Source: Microglena sp. YARC (Eukaryota > Chlorophyta > Chlorophyceae > Chlamydomonadales > Chlamydomonadaceae). Taken from it: a stretch of DNA of 64,000 bases. The stretch is from the NCBI GenBank assembly GCA_022414725.1, contig CM039465.1, positions 18,496,495 to 18,560,494 on the forward strand. The letters run 5' to 3'. Within the stretch, counting starts at the first letter, position 1, and each line of letters begins with the position of its first letter. Both the position numbers and the translations under genes were made by a program. Under the pieces are notes generated by a model, which saw only the letters and a list, made by a program, of their open reading frames with translations, made no database searches and was not told the DNA's origin. This document shows positions 42,656 through 54,835 of the stretch, in pieces.

Positions 42656-45600
42656 AGAGTGTGTGTGATATGTGTGTGTTGATATGTGTGTGTGATGTGT
42701 GGTGGGTGAGTGTGTGTGTATATTGTGTTGTGATGTGTGTGTGAGAGTGTGTGTGTATATGTGTGTGTGAGTGTTGTGTGAGAGTGTGTTGTGTGTTCAT
42801 TGTGTGTGTGATGTGTGTGGTGAGAGTGTGTGTGTATATGTGTGTGTGATGTGTGTGTGAGAGATGTGTGTGTATATGTGTGTGTGATGTGTGTGTGAGA
42901 GTGTGTGTGTATATGTGTGTGTGATGTGTGTGTGTGATGTGTGTGTGTATATGTGTGTGTGATGTGTGTGTGAGAGTGTGTGTGTATATGTGTGTTGTAT
43001 GTGGTGGTGTGATGTGTGTGTGTGTGTGTGTGCTGTGATGTGGTGTGTGAGGAGTGTGTGTATATGTGTGTGTGATGTGTGTGTGGATGTGTGTGTTGTG
43101 ACGGTGTGGTATAGTGTGTGTGTGTATGTGTGTGAGAAGTGTGTCTGTTATATGTGTGTGTGTGTGTGTGATGTGTGTGTGAGAGTGGTGTGTGTATGAT
43201 GTGTGTGTGTGGTGTGTGAGAGTGTGTGTGTTGTGTTGTGGATGTGTGTGAGAGGTGTGTGTGTATATGTGTGTGTGATGTGTGTGAGAGTGGTGTGTGT
43301 GTATATGTGTGTGTGATGTGTGTGTGAGAGTGTGTGTGTGTATATGTGTGTGTTGATGTGTGTGTGAGAGTGTGTGTGTTATTATGTGTGTGTGTGGATG
43401 TGTGTGTGAGAGTGTGTGTAGTATATGTGTGTGTGTGAATGTGCGCGGCCCGGTGTGAGAGTGTGTGTGTATATGTGTGTGTATGTGTGTGTGAGAGTGT
43501 GTGTGGTATATTGTGTGTGTGATGTGTGTGTGAGAGTGTGTGTGTATATGTGTGTGTGATGTGTGTGTGAGAGTGTGTGTGTATATGTGTGTGATGTGTG
43601 TGTGAGAGTGTGTGTGTATATGTGTGTGTGATGTGTGTGTGTGAGAGTGTGGTGTGTCTGTATATGTGTGTGTGATGTGTGTGTGAGAGTGTGTGTGTAT
43701 AATGTGTGTGTGATGTGTGTGTGCTGTGTAGAGTGTGTGTGTGTAATATGTGTGTGTGATGATGTGTGTGTGAGAGTGTGTGTGTATATGTGTGTGTGAT
43801 GTGTGTGTGAGAGTGTGTGTGTATATGTGTGTGCTGATGTGTGTGTGAGAGATGTGTGTGTATATGTGTGTGTGGTGATGTGTGTGTGAGAGTGTGTGTG
43901 TATATGTGTGTGTGATGTGTGTGTGAGAGTGTTGTGTGTAGAGTGTGTGTGCATATGTGTGTGTGATGTGTAGTGTGAGGTGAATGTGTGAGTGTTGTAT
44001 ATGGGTGTGTGATAACCATATGTGTGTTGTGATGTGTGTGTGAGAGTGTGATGGTGTGTTATGTGTGTGTGATGTGAGTTGTGTGGTGTATATGTGGTGG
44101 TGATCACATGTATATGTGTGTAGATGTGTAGAGTGTGTGTGGTATATGTGTTGTGATCTTGTTGTGTCAAAATACAAACATACCTTGGTGGTTAAACACA
44201 GTTGGTATATTTGGTAGTTTGATGTGGTGGTGGAGTGGATGTGTGATATGGTTCAGTGTGTGAGTGTTGTGGTGAGAGTGTGTGTTAACTATACAAACAT
44301 ATGTGTGTGTTAAACCCTACAGTGTTTGTGTAGGCTCGTCTGGATAGTGTGTGTGGTGTGGAGGCCGTATGCACTATGGTGATCGATGTGTGTTGCATGT
44401 GTGTGTGGTTATGTGTGTGTGATATGTGTGCTTAGGGTGGAGTGTGTGTGTAATGAATAACAGTTGGTGCTTGAGTTATAAAATAGATTGTGTTGTGAGG
44501 GTCGGTTGTGTGATGTGTGTGTGTGATGTGGTTAAGTGTGGTGAGTGGAGTTGTGTATATGCACTATATGTGTGTGATGTGTGGTGTGAGAGTGTGTTTC
44601 GTTGTATCTGTGTGTGATTGTGTGGCTGTGAGATGTGTGTGTGTGTTGGTGTGAGTGTGTTGGTGGAGAGTGTGTGTGTATATTGTGTGTGTTGATTGTG
44701 TCGTGTTGAGAGTGGTGTGTGTATATGTGTGTGTGTGTGTGTATGGTGGTGGTGTGTATATGTTGTGTGGGATGTGTGTGTGAGAGTGTGTGTGTGTGTG
44801 TGGTGTGATGTGTGTAGTTGAGAGTGTGTGTGTTTATGTGTGGTGTGTGTGGTGTGTGTGTGTGAGGTGTGGTGTGTAATGTGTGGTGTGTGTGTGGTGT
44901 GAGAGTGTGTGTATTGTGTGTGTGGATGTGTGTGTGAAGAGTGTGTGTGTTGTGTGTGTGGTGTGTGTGTGAGAGTGTGGTGTATATGTGGGTGTGGGAA
45001 TGTGTGTGTGACGAGTGTGTGTGTTCTGTGTGGTGTGATGTGTGTGTGTGATTGTGCTGATGTATATGTGTGTGTGTGTGTGTGGTGGAGTGTTGTTGTT
45101 ATTATGTGTATGTGATGTGTGAGTGTGGAGTGTGTGGTGTAGTATGCTGTGTGTGATGTTGTGTGATGAGTGTGTGTGTATGTATCATGTGTGTGATTAG
45201 GATGTGTGATGAAGATGAGTGTGTGGTTATATGTAACTGTGTGTGTGATGTGTGTGCGTGAGACGTGTGTGTCGGTTATGGTTAGTGTGTGGATTGTCGT
45301 GTGTGGAGAGTGTTGTGTAAAGTATGTTTTCGATCGTGTATGTGTGTGGAGAGTGTGTAGGTGGTATAGTGTGTGTGATGTGTGTGTGAGCAGTGTTGGT
45401 GTTGTATATTGCTTGTGTAGTTGATTGTTTGTGGTGCGAGTTGTGGGTGTTATGTGTGTGGTGATGTTGTTGTGTTGTGTGGGTAATATGTGTCTGTGAT
45501 GCATGTGTGTGAGAGTGATGTGTGGCTATAATGTGTGTGTGATGTGTGTGTGAGAGGCTGTGTGCTGTATATGTGATGTAGTTGATGTGTGATGTGAGAG

Positions 45601-48600
45601 TGGTGTGGGTGTTATGTTGTGGTGTGGTGTTGTGTTGTTGAGAGTGGGTGTGGTGTATGATGTGGTGTGTGATGTGTGTGGTGAGAGTGTGTTGTGTATT
45701 GTGTGTGTGTGTTGTGTGTGTGTGTGAGAGTGTGGTGTGTATTGTGTGTGTGTGTGTGTGTGAGAGTGTGGCTGTGTTTGTGGTGGGTGATGTGTGGTGT
45801 GAGAGTGGTGTGTGGTAATCTGTTGTGTGTGATGGTGTGTTGAGAGTGTGTGTGTATATGTGTGTGTGAGTGGTGTGAGAGTGTGTGTGAGAGTGGTGTG
45901 TGATGTGTGGTGTAGAGTGTGACTGTGTATATGTTGTGTGATAGTGTGTGTAGAGAGTGTGTGTGTAATATGATGTGTGTGCAATGTGTGGTGTGAGAGT
46001 GTGTGGTGTATTAATGATGTGTGTGATTGTGGTGAGAGTGTGTTGTGTATACTAGTGTGTTGTGATTGTGTGTGTGAGATGTGTGTGTAATATGTGTGTG
46101 GATGTGTGTGTGAGAGTGTGTGTGTATATGTGTGTCGATGAGCTGTGTGTGAGAGTGTGTGTGTATATGTGTGATCGGTGATTGTGTGTGAGAGGGGTGT
46201 GTGTGTATATGTTGGTGTGTGTGTGTGGTGAAGAGTGTGTGAATGTATATGTGTGTGTGATGTGCCTGTGTGAGAGGTGTGTGTTATATGTGTGTGGTGA
46301 TGTGCCTGTGCACGAAGCTGTGTGTGAGAGTGTGTGTGTGTGATGTGCCTCCTGTGAGAGTGGTGTGTGCTATATGGTGTGTAGGATGTGTGTGTGAGAG
46401 GAGTGGTGTGGTAAATATGTTGTGTGGAGATGGTGTGGTGAGAGATGTTGTGTGTATAATGTGTGTGTGATGTGTGTGTGCAGAGTAGTGGGGGGCGTGG
46501 GTTCCGGGGGTTATGTTTTGGTGTATATGCTATGGTGCGATTGGTGTGAGAGGTGGTGTGTATTAAATACGCTTGGTGTTGATTGTGTTGGTGTGAGAGT
46601 AGTGTGTGTATTATGTTGTGTGTGATGTGTGTGTGAGAGTTGTGTGTGAATAATTGTTGTGTGTGATGTGTGTGTGAGAGTGTTGTGTGTATAATATGTG
46701 TCGTTATGTATTGTGTGATGTTGGTGTGAGAGTGTGATTGTATATGTTATGTGTGATGTGTTGTGTGAAGTGTGGTGTGTTATTACTGTGGTGGTGTGAT
46801 GTGTGTGTGAGAGCTGTGTGTATATATTGTGATGTGTGGATGTGTGGTGTGAGAGTGTGTTGGTTATATGTGTCTGTGATGTTGTGGTGCGAGTGATGTG
46901 GTGTAATATGTGGTGTGTGATGTGTAAGTGTGCAGGTGAGTGTGGTGTAAATAATTGTGGTGTGAAATGTGTGTGATGAGAGTGTGTGTGTTCATTTGTT
47001 GTGTGTTGATGATTTTGTGTGAAGAAGTGTGCTGTGAATAAAGTTGTGTGTGTGTATGTGGTGTTGCGAGACGTTCGTGTGGTGTATATGTTGTGTTGAT
47101 GGTGTGTTCGTGAGATCGTGTGTGTGTATAATGTGTGATGATGGATGTGGCTGTGTGAGAAGTGTGTGTGTTATTGTGTGGAGTGTTGATGTGTGTGTAG
47201 AGTTGTAGTGTATTATGTTGTGGTGTGTGTGGTGTGTGAAGAGTGTGTGTGTATATGTGTGTGCTGATGTGTGTAAGTGAAAGAGTGTAAGTTGGGTATA
47301 TTTTTCCTGATGTGTGTGATCGTGTGTTTGTTACTCGCGACGTGGTGTTGTTGCGGTTTGGCTGTGTATGATAATATGTGTGTGTGTGTGTCGTGTGAGA
47401 GGTGTGTGTATAATATTTTGTCGAATGCTGTGACTGTGTGTGTGAAGAGTGTGGTGTGTATATGAGTGTGTGATGTGTGTGTGAGAGGTGTGTCGTATAT
47501 ATATGTGATGTGCTGATGTGTGTATGAAGTGTGTGGCTGTATATATGTGTGGTGTGATTGTGTGTGGAGAGTGATGTGTGTATATGTGTGTGTGATGTGT
47601 GTGCTGAGCAGAGTTGTGTGTGTTACATAACCTGTGTCGTGGATTGGTGTCTGGAGTGTGTGATGTGTATGAGTCACCTTATATGTGTGTTGTGATTGTG
47701 TGTCCGATGAGAGTGTGTGTGATAATAATGTGCTGGAGTGTGCTGTGGTGTGAGAGGTGTGTGTACATAAATGTGTGTGATGGTGTGGTGTTGAAGTGTG
47801 TGTTGTAATAAATCCAGGTGGTGTGGGATGTCGTGTGTGAGAAACGCTGTGTGTGTATTGTGTGTGTGATCTGTTTGTGTAAGCTAGATGTGTGTTGTTA
47901 ATCTTCGATGCTGTTTGTGATGATGTGTCGCTGCTGAGAGGTGTTGTGTATAAATAATTGTGTGTGGTGATGTTTGAATGTGGTAAGTTGGAGTGTCCAC
48001 AAAGTGTAGTACAAAATCGTGTGTGATGTAGTGTGTGAGAGTAGTGGTGCTGTAAATAATGCGTTGTGGGTTTGTGGATAGTTGTGTGTGAGAGTTGTGG
48101 TGGGCTTCGGTGTATACACAATAGCTGTGTGTGATGTGTGCACGTTTAAGAGTGTGTGTGTATCATGTGTGTTGTGATGTGATGAGGTGTGAGAGTGTGT
48201 GTACGTAATTCATGTATGTGGTGTGAATCGTGTGTTGTGGAGGGGAGTGTGTGTGTATCACATGCCTGTGTGTTGATGTGTGCTGTGACGCGGGTATGTG
48301 TTGGTATATGACTCGTAGTTGTTTGGGGGGCGGGATGACGTGTGTGTGAGAGTGTGTGTGTAATTGTGTGTGTGATGTTGTGTAAGTGAGAGTGTGGTGT
48401 GCTATATTTGTGTTGTTATGTGTGGTTGAGTGAGAGAGTGTTCGTGTGTATTGTGTGTAATAGTGTTTGTGTGAGAGTGTGTGTGTATATGGTGTGTGTG
48501 ATGTGTGTGTTGTGAGAGTGTGTGTGTATAATGTGTGTGTGATGTATGTGTGTGAGAAGTGTGTTGTGCTATATGTGTGTAGGTTGATAGTGTGGTGTGA

Positions 48601-49791
48601 CGAGTGTGTTCGTATAAATGTGTTGTCCGATGTGTGTGTGCAGAAGTGTGTGTGTATATGTGTCGGATGTGATGGCTGTGTGGTGGACGGTGTGTGATTG
48701 GTGTTCAATATATGTTGTGAGTGTGAATGTGTCGTGGAGGAGTGTGGATGTGTAATCAATGTGTGTGTGATGTGATGTGTCCTGATGAGTTGGTAGTGTT
48801 CAATATGTGCCTGCGCTGGTGTGCAGGCTGTGTGTGTGGAGTGGTGTGTGATTCATGTATGCTGTGTGAATGTGTGTCGAGCTTGTCGAAGGAGCGAGTG
48901 TTGTGTGAGAGTGATGGTGTGTTGATGTGTGACTGTTATGTGAGAGTTGGTGTGTGTGTCCACAATGATTGGTGTGTGATTGTGTGTGTCGAATTGTGTG
49001 TGTATATGATGTGTGTGCTGTTTGTGAGAGTGTGTGTGTATCCTATCAGTGTGTGTGATGTGTGTCGGTTGAACGAGTCGCTGTGTGGTTATATGTGTGT
49101 GTGATGTTGGGTGTGAATGAGAGTCCGTGTGTGAATTTAAATGTAGTCGTTGACTTGATCGTCGCTGTGTTGTAGAGTGTAGTGTAGGTTAACTAAATCC
49201 TGTTTGTGTGATAATTGTGTGGAGAGTGTGTGTGTGAATATGTGTGGTGTTGAGTCGTGTGTGTTGAGAGTGTGTGTGTATATGTGTGTGTGACTGTTGG
49301 TTTTAGAATGAGAGTGTGTGTGTATACCCTTGTGGGTGTGATGTGTGTGTGGAGAGTGTTGGTGTATAATTAAATGTCCGTGTCGATTTGATTGTTGTGT
49401 AACGTTAGAGAGTGTGTGGGTGTTATTATCCGAATATTTCTGTGGTTTGGTGGTGATGTGTGTGTGAGAGTGTGTGGTGTATATGGCATGTCCGTTGGCG
49501 CATCGATGCCTTGTGGGTGTGAAGACGTGATGGTGTGGAGGTAGTATACTTATGGTGTGTGTGAGTGTGGTGTGCAGGTGTGTGTGTATATGTGGTACAG
49601 TAGTGATGCTGTGTGTGAGAGTGTGTGTGTATAATCGTGTGTGTGATGTGTGTAAAGCACGTGACGAAGGGTGTGTGGTACGTAATTGTGTGTGTTAGAT
49701 AGTGTGTCCGCTGACACTGAGTGTGGTGTTGATAAACTCATGTGACTCGCGTGTGATGGATGCAGTGCGCTGTTGGAGGTGTGTGTGTATA
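42656..49791. repeat. GT-rich ~38 bp minisatellite, ~7 kb, degenerate towards the gap
   Basis: The unit is close to GTGTGTGATGTGTGTGTGAG followed by AGTGTGTGTGTATAT. From 42.66 to about 43.9 kb units are regular; from there to 49.79 kb random-looking single-base insertions and deletions accumulate until only scattered units are recognisable. This gradient ends exactly at the assembly gap, which suggests falling consensus quality as well as, or instead of, biological decay. Every long open frame here is a dinucleotide artefact. Confidence 0.9.
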
Positions 49792-50791
49792 NNNNNNNNN
49801 NNNNNNNNNNNNNNNNNNNNNNNNNNNNNNNNNNNNNNNNNNNNNNNNNNNNNNNNNNNNNNNNNNNNNNNNNNNNNNNNNNNNNNNNNNNNNNNNNNNN
49901 NNNNNNNNNNNNNNNNNNNNNNNNNNNNNNNNNNNNNNNNNNNNNNNNNNNNNNNNNNNNNNNNNNNNNNNNNNNNNNNNNNNNNNNNNNNNNNNNNNNN
50001 NNNNNNNNNNNNNNNNNNNNNNNNNNNNNNNNNNNNNNNNNNNNNNNNNNNNNNNNNNNNNNNNNNNNNNNNNNNNNNNNNNNNNNNNNNNNNNNNNNNN
50101 NNNNNNNNNNNNNNNNNNNNNNNNNNNNNNNNNNNNNNNNNNNNNNNNNNNNNNNNNNNNNNNNNNNNNNNNNNNNNNNNNNNNNNNNNNNNNNNNNNNN
50201 NNNNNNNNNNNNNNNNNNNNNNNNNNNNNNNNNNNNNNNNNNNNNNNNNNNNNNNNNNNNNNNNNNNNNNNNNNNNNNNNNNNNNNNNNNNNNNNNNNNN
50301 NNNNNNNNNNNNNNNNNNNNNNNNNNNNNNNNNNNNNNNNNNNNNNNNNNNNNNNNNNNNNNNNNNNNNNNNNNNNNNNNNNNNNNNNNNNNNNNNNNNN
50401 NNNNNNNNNNNNNNNNNNNNNNNNNNNNNNNNNNNNNNNNNNNNNNNNNNNNNNNNNNNNNNNNNNNNNNNNNNNNNNNNNNNNNNNNNNNNNNNNNNNN
50501 NNNNNNNNNNNNNNNNNNNNNNNNNNNNNNNNNNNNNNNNNNNNNNNNNNNNNNNNNNNNNNNNNNNNNNNNNNNNNNNNNNNNNNNNNNNNNNNNNNNN
50601 NNNNNNNNNNNNNNNNNNNNNNNNNNNNNNNNNNNNNNNNNNNNNNNNNNNNNNNNNNNNNNNNNNNNNNNNNNNNNNNNNNNNNNNNNNNNNNNNNNNN
50701 NNNNNNNNNNNNNNNNNNNNNNNNNNNNNNNNNNNNNNNNNNNNNNNNNNNNNNNNNNNNNNNNNNNNNNNNNNNNNNNNNNNNNNNNNNN
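49792..50791. other. Assembly gap, 1000 N
   Basis: Exactly 1000 N, a placeholder length. The two sides show no continuity, so order, orientation and distance across the gap are not supported by the sequence. Open frames running through the N block are meaningless. Confidence 0.99.
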
Positions 50792-53760
50792 TGAAACTGA
50801 CATCAACAAATAGTCCAAATGACGGGGGGTGACAAGTAGTTTCGTGCTAGTGGCATGCACAGCACCATAAGTTTGTTTACGTTTCTATTTATTTATTTAT
50901 TTTTTTTATTGAAAGGAATTTCGACGCCCAGGTGGTGGGGCCTCCCGACACAGACCAGGGGCACAGTCGGCGCACTGATATCCACTTTCGAATCGCTGTT
51001 GCCACTCCTATGTCGCGGTATACTACTAAGGACACGGAGTGCCTTAAATGGCATCTTGAAATCGATGGCCAATAAGGGCACTCGTGTCCTAGTAGTACAG
51101 CTGACAATGACACCCGGGAAAGGAGAACAGTTATTACCCAAGAAGGTTCCAGCTAAATCCACAGCCAAGCTTGTTATTCGGCTATGGTCCTACGCTTGGC
51201 AACTTAGTACTTGATCAGACCCGGCAACGCCGCCTAGTGTACAAGCGACTTCTGCTGAGGATCGAACCCCCACCCCCTCGCCCCGAGTCAGGCATTATTG
51301 TCAGAGAAGTACGCTACTAGGGCGAGTGCCCTTATTGGTGCATGCTTGGAGTAGGTCCGCACGTCTTATTGGACAATATGAGTAGGCGCACTTAGCGTGG
51401 TTCCCAAGATGGTTGCGCTGTGGAAGGCGGACGGCGAGGATTTGGCCTGCTCCAAGCTGCCCATTATGGTGGGGACCCATGCCAATGGAAAATGTAGATT
51501 CACGTACCGGACGAACACTGGAAGGTTCCACTGAATAAAGTGTCTTTCAACATAAGGGTATGGTTTGTACGTATCATGTTTACTTTATACCATTTGTTTA
51601 GAGATTGGTGTGCTTCAAAGTCACAATGTTGGGCATTAGCTACCTGAGGCGCTTAGCAACTGAAGGCACGTGAGGCTTGCTGGTGAATGTTTCCCCATGA
51701 ATGTGTTTTCGACCGACAATACACAAATGTCTGTTATCCTGACAGCTATCTTGTCGCATGCGTGCTTGCCAGGGTACTACATTTCTGTCATATGGTCCAG
51801 GCGCTTAAAGCCGCACCAAAACGTCAAATTGCTCAGCGCTTCCTAGTGGCAAAAAAGCACAAAACTGCGCGCTGCGCCCACAGAGGGTTGGAAAAACTGC
51901 GGCGAGAACACGCAAGTGGGGCTCAAAAAAAGCGTGCGGCGAAACACGAGCTGCCGCGCGCGCACTTTGTAGTACCTGGTGCTGCTGCTTGTTATCGCTG
52001 TTAGAGCGTTGCGAAGCTTTCGTAAGCATCTGAATACCTGTTGGCCAGCAAGTGTTCTATAAGTAAAGTCTGAGTTTCCTTTTCGTGTAACACTAATCAA
52101 CTTAAGCAATCGGACGAGGTAGAGCGCTCTGCCCCGTCTCGGCATCCGACTTCTTCTATCAACAAACATTTGTATATCGATACATACATACATACTTATT
52201 GCTTTTTTTCAATACATTCGAACTTCCGATGTAACACTTTTCTCGCTGCCATTTTCCTTCTTAGCATTTCGCGTAGCATATTTCGCATTCTCATGCGTCT
52301 CGCGCAATCGAATGCTTCCACCTGCCTCCTGTTCCAAGCAGTTTCCAGTCACTACTTCCGAAACAGCAACCAAACAAGGAAGCTCATGCTTTCGCACTGA
52401 GGCCAATGCTGGCTAATCGTAAGTCGAGGGCCCGTCTACAACAATCTGACGCGAACTCGCAGGCAACTGTCTGTGGGTCGCAAGGGTGGTAGACACGGTT
52501 TACTTTGGTGACGCTGCACCTCTGGAACCCGGAAAGTATGCACTACCGGACAGAAATGCGCCATCTCCCTGGTTCCCACAGGGGGGGGATGCGAAGCCGC
52601 AACATGCCCGGCGCATCTTGGTCCCGCTGCCAGGAGCGGAAGGCTCCATGCGATCGAGAAACTAACCTACGGAATCCCTTTTCCCCCATGCAGGAGACTC
52701 CAGGACAGAAGCCCTGCTTCTTTCAAATCGGGGAACGGCTTGGCCAGGGTCAACCATATGAAACTGGAGGCCAACCCTGGGGCTTAACGCACTCTTATGT
52801 GCCGACGCCTTGAACCAACCACTCTTCGCGCGCCAATTCAATCATGGACCGCTGCTAACTTTCTGCCAGTTTTTCAAATCCACTCGACAATACCAATTTT
52901 TCCCCTACTTTTTTTAAGAAAAACACCCCCGCCGCAAACCCAGCGCTCTGTTACCAGCCACGCAACCGACTTTATAGCCAGGAGAACGGAAGCACAGGTT
53001 GTCCCCCAATCTGGCGAGCCTCAAAAAGCTTACTACGCGGAATCAGATTTAACGCAGGGATAGTAAGGAGTCCATGCGCTCCTCTCCCACGCCATTTTCC
53101 TCCAGTGTGCCTCCCGCTATCCTAGCACCGACCCCTGAATGCTCACTCAACACCGCTGCTCATCTCTCTGACGGCTGCTCTCTTCCTACTCAACTTCTGC
53201 TCAACAAGCAACAATGCCCCTTTCTGCTGTTCTATCCTAACATAACCATAAACCATAACGATGGTCACGCCATAAACGGTGGCTGCCAAAATCTCACTCC
53301 CCGATCAGCCTCATGCTCACACAAGTCCCTCCGAGCTAACCTATCAAACTCATAGGAGCTACGATCTTACCTGCCTACCAACATACCATCAATAATATAT
53401 TATCATAACAGTAGAACTTTAACATGTAATGTAATGTAATGTTAATGTAATGTAATCACATCACCTGGACCGTTCATAATGGCCGCCGACAACAACGATT
53501 CATGATTCCCTCGAGAGACTGCTGTCCCGTTGCGCTAGCCTGCCCGCTGTCAGCTGATCATATATGGGCAACCATCACCTTTAACTCTAGAGATGTAGAA
53601 CCCACGTCCCTTCTCGACCAGCGACAGAGCCCCTTTAATCTCATCTTATGCCCTCCTGGTTTACCTAGCCGAACACTCATCTGTTTTTTTCCCCTTTCTC
53701 CAACTTGCCTCAGATCCATCACTATGGAAGGCCAAGGCGGCTTGGACCCCTTCAAAAGCC
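50792..53760. other. No recognisable gene; short repeats only
   Basis: I recognise no protein or RNA gene in these 3 kb. Visible elements are a possible inverted SINE-like pair (51068-51340), an imperfect 26 bp palindrome (52113-52138) and a short run of ATGTA/TAATG pentamers near 53430-53455. Open frames of 60-119 codons occur but show no domain, no consistent codon bias and no splice-bounded extension. Confidence 0.5.
51068..51340. mobile_element. Possible tRNA-derived SINE-like inverted pair
   Basis: The plus strand at 51069-51115 has CCAATAAGGGCACTCG, CCTAGTAG and TGACAATGAC. The minus strand from 51339 down has CCAATAAGGGCACTCG, CCTAGTAGCG and TGACAATAATG. The two copies therefore face each other. 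The minus-strand copy continues to GGGTTCGATCC (about 51259-51269), a good match to a tRNA B box, and TAGTAGCGTAC could be an A box. The T-stem does not pair well, so it is not an intact tRNA. A tRNA-derived SINE is the best guess. Confidence 0.35.
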
Positions 53761-53766
53761 TGAGTG

Positions 53767-54835
53767 GACTTGAGTACTTTCCAGGTAAACGGAAAGTCTT
53801 ACCACCCCCAACCTATGCCTCTCCCTGAGTCTAACCACCACCCAAACCTATGCATCTACCCCGGAGTCCCCTACCACCCCCACCTATGCCTCTACCTGAG
53901 TCTAGCACCCCCCAAACCTTGCCTCTACCCTGAGTCCTACCCAACCCCAACCTTGCCTCTAGAGAGAGATCCTGAGTCTACCACCCCCAAACACTATGCC
54001 TCTACCCTGAGTCTACCACCCCGACCCAATGCCTCCACCCTGAGTCTACCACACCCACCCCATGCCTCTAGCCGCTGAGTCTAACCACCCCCGGCCTATG
54101 CCTCTACTGAGTCTACCACCCCCTCCCTGGTGCCCTCTACCCTGAGTCTACCGCACCCCCAACCGATGCCTCTACCGCTGAGTCTAGACCACCCCCACCC
54201 TAATGCCTCTACCTGGTCTCCCCCCACCCTATGCCTCTACCCTGGAGTCACCACCTCCCACCCTATGCCTCTACCCGAGTCCTACCACCCCCACCCTAGT
54301 GCCTCTACCCCGAGTCTAACGCACCAACGCCACCCTAACTGCCTCTACCGAGTCTACCACCCCACCCTATGCTCTACCCGGAGCTCACCCCCACCACTAT
54401 GCTCTACCCCTAGTCCCAACGGCCCACCCTAAATGCTCTACCCCCGAAGTCTACCACCCACCCTAATTGCCTCTACCCCGAGTCTACCACCCCGCCACCC
54501 TATGCCTCTACCCACGAGTCAACCACCCCACCCTGAATGCCTCTAGACCCCAGAGTCTACCACCCACCCTATGCCTCTAGCCCCGAGTCTACCACCCCGC
54601 GACCCTATGCCCTCTTACCCCGAGTCTACCTGCCGCCACCTATGCCTCTAACCCCGAGTCTACCACCTGTCCACCTTAATGCCTCTACCTTGAGTCCTAC
54701 CACCCCCCAACGCCCTAGCCTGTCCCTGAGTCTACCACCCCCAACCTATGCCGCTGTGGTTCCACCCCAAAACAACCCCCAGCTACCACCCCAAACCTAT
54801 TGTCTCAACAGAGGGACTTCCTGCCGCTAATCTAT
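53767..54835. repeat. C-rich ~34 bp minisatellite, ~30 copies
   Basis: Units approximate CCCTGAGTCTACCACCCCC followed by ACCTATGCCTCTA. Unit length varies between about 30 and 37 bp with frequent one-base changes in C-runs, so no frame stays open. It may belong to the 5' region of the LINE downstream or be independent. Confidence 0.9.

Noticed and set aside
39216..49105. Thr/His and Val/Cys-rich open frames up to 633 codons
   Set aside because: Pure products of CA/GT dinucleotide repeats on either strand, with no domain and no codon bias other than that of the repeat.
49550..50860. Open frames running through the N block
   Set aside because: The N run was translated as unknown residues; nothing supports coding across an assembly gap.
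51255..51330. Intact tRNA gene on the minus strand
   Set aside because: A B-box-like GGGTTCGATCC is present, but the T-stem pairs at only about three positions and no acceptor stem or anticodon arm can be folded by eye.
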